Source: an uncultured Collinsella sp. | GTDB lineage: Bacteria; Actinomycetota; Coriobacteriia; Coriobacteriales; Coriobacteriaceae | NCBI GenBank assembly: GCA_900542305.1 | Contig: UQMU01000058.1 | Coordinates: forward strand, 1-6,224 | Reading direction: 5' to 3' | Length of the DNA: 6,224 nt | In this document: piece after piece, positions 6,001-6,224 of the stretch | Layout: every line of letters starts with the position of its first letter | Numbering within the stretch: position 1 is the stretch's first letter | Notes under the pieces: generated by a model | The model's input: the letters and a program-made list of their open reading frames with translations, nothing else | The model's database searches: none | Told to the model about the DNA's origin: nothing | Translations under genes and position numbers: made by a program

Positions 6001-6139
6001 GGAGGGATGTCCAAATTTTGAGCTTTGCTCAAAATTTATCCGGTCGGCTTACGCCGACCGCGCTGCGCTAAAAACGCGCCACTGGCGCGTTTTCTTTACG
6101 CTTTGCGCCCTGGCGGGTTCGAATCCCTCCTCCTCCGCC
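6001..6139 (+). pseudogene. tRNA-Ser-like ends with the middle replaced (pseudo-tRNA or att remnant)
   Basis: Bases 6113-6139 read as the T arm and acceptor 3' strand of a serine tRNA: T-loop TTCGAAT (6118-6124), T-stem GCGGG/CCCTC with one C-T mismatch (6114 with 6128), acceptor CTCCTCC (6130-6136), G at 6137, then CCG instead of CCA. Bases 6001-6012, GGAGGGATGTCC, read like a tRNA-Ser 5' end (acceptor, T8, G9, D-stem TCC); six of seven acceptor positions pair with 6131-6136, one as G-U. The D loop, anticodon arm and long variable arm are absent, replaced by a string of hairpins, so this cannot be a working tRNA. The 3' fragment is recognised with good confidence; the 5' match is short and could be chance. 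Confidence 0.5.
6013..6093. repeat. String of three perfect hairpins
   Basis: Three perfect inverted repeats follow each other. Hairpin A is 6013-6023 with 6027-6037 (11 bp, loop TTT). Hairpin B is 6041-6048 with 6053-6060 (8 bp, loop TTAC). Hairpin C is 6071-6080 with 6084-6093 (10 bp, loop ACT). A is AT-rich and ends in GAGC/GCTC; B and C are very GC-rich. C is followed by CTTT and preceded by AAAA, so it can act as a terminator in both directions. Further short palindromes (6099-6107, 6106-6115) continue the pattern. Tight perfect hairpins of this kind are typical of dispersed intergenic repeats (REP/MITE-like); the repeat nature is inference. Confidence 0.7.
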
Positions 6140-6140
6140 G

Positions 6141-6224
6141 TATTTGCTTGTAAGGGACTTAAAAGAAAAGGCTCTGTTAGACCATGATTGACATCTTGCC
6201 CAATCATCTTTTTGTAATTGCAAA
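6141..6224. other. AT-rich tail, possible edge of a foreign element
   Basis: These 84 nt contain 29 G or C (about 35%), in sharp contrast to the rest of the window. GGCTCTGTT (6170-6178) resembles the start of terminal inverted repeats of some insertion sequences (GGnTCTGTT, as in the IS6 family), but only nine bases can be compared. ATGATTG (6184-6190) and CAATCAT (6201-6207) form a 7-bp inverted repeat followed by CTTTTTG, a weak terminator-like form. The last 14 bases are a near-palindrome. An ATG at 6184 opens a frame to the window end without a ribosome binding site, so I do not call a gene. Confidence 0.35.

Noticed and set aside
6007..6021. AGGAGGG followed by ATG, as if a short leader peptide began here
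   Set aside because: The ATG touches the Shine-Dalgarno-like bases, leaving no spacing, and the frame stops after four codons. The purine run fits better as a tRNA acceptor-like sequence.
5883..6071. 62-codon + strand frame running into the hairpin string
   Set aside because: No ribosome binding site, unconvincing product, and its 3' part is made of the inverted repeats.
6001..6139. A complete, working tRNA-Ser gene
   Set aside because: The span is about 139 nt against about 90 expected, no D arm, anticodon arm or variable arm can be folded, the T-stem has a mismatch and CCA is replaced by CCG.
6184..6224. ATG opening a frame to the window end
   Set aside because: Only 13 codons are visible, no ribosome binding site precedes it, and it overlaps an inverted repeat.
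1..6224. CRISPR array, phage or toxin-antitoxin genes
   Set aside because: No regularly spaced direct repeats and no proteins of these kinds are visible.

Overview
The window looks like chromosomal DNA of a GC-rich actinobacterium of the Coriobacteriia, most likely Collinsella or a close relative. The basis is the strong G/C third-position bias, the CCA-encoding tRNA genes, the actinobacterial-type bifunctional nuclease and the general look of the proteins. This placement is inference from recognition; no database was searched.

Left part (1-330): a tRNA cluster. The 3' 55 nt of a tRNA-Ile(GAU), cut by the window edge, is followed by a strong terminator-like hairpin, tRNA-Ala(UGC) and a second tRNA-Ile(GAU) identical over all visible bases. 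A clear intrinsic terminator closes the cluster.

Middle (330-3830), all on the + strand: a bifunctional nuclease (BFN/DUF151) protein, a small two-helix membrane protein starting directly after it, an unrecognised acidic 149-aa protein, and the translational GTPase TypA/BipA. The first three are tightly packed and probably one operon. typA follows a 117-nt gap, may have its own promoter, and ends at a strong bidirectional terminator.

Right part (3830-5835), on the - strand: a seven-helix UPF0126/TRIC-type membrane protein starting at TTG, then 106 nt downstream a secreted or membrane protein with a signal peptide, a bactofilin-like beta-repeat region and several C-terminal membrane segments. 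An 8-bp dyad lies just upstream of the ribosome binding site of the latter.

Far right (5835-6224): no gene. It holds three perfect hairpins in a row (6013-6093), bracketed by sequence resembling the 5' end (6001-6012) and the T-arm/acceptor 3' end (6113-6139) of a tRNA-Ser. From 6141 the composition drops abruptly to about 35% GC. This is the one place where something unusual (a tRNA-derived repeat, a remnant attachment site, or the border of a mobile element) could be present. The rest reads as ordinary housekeeping chromosome, and I see no clear new multi-gene system.
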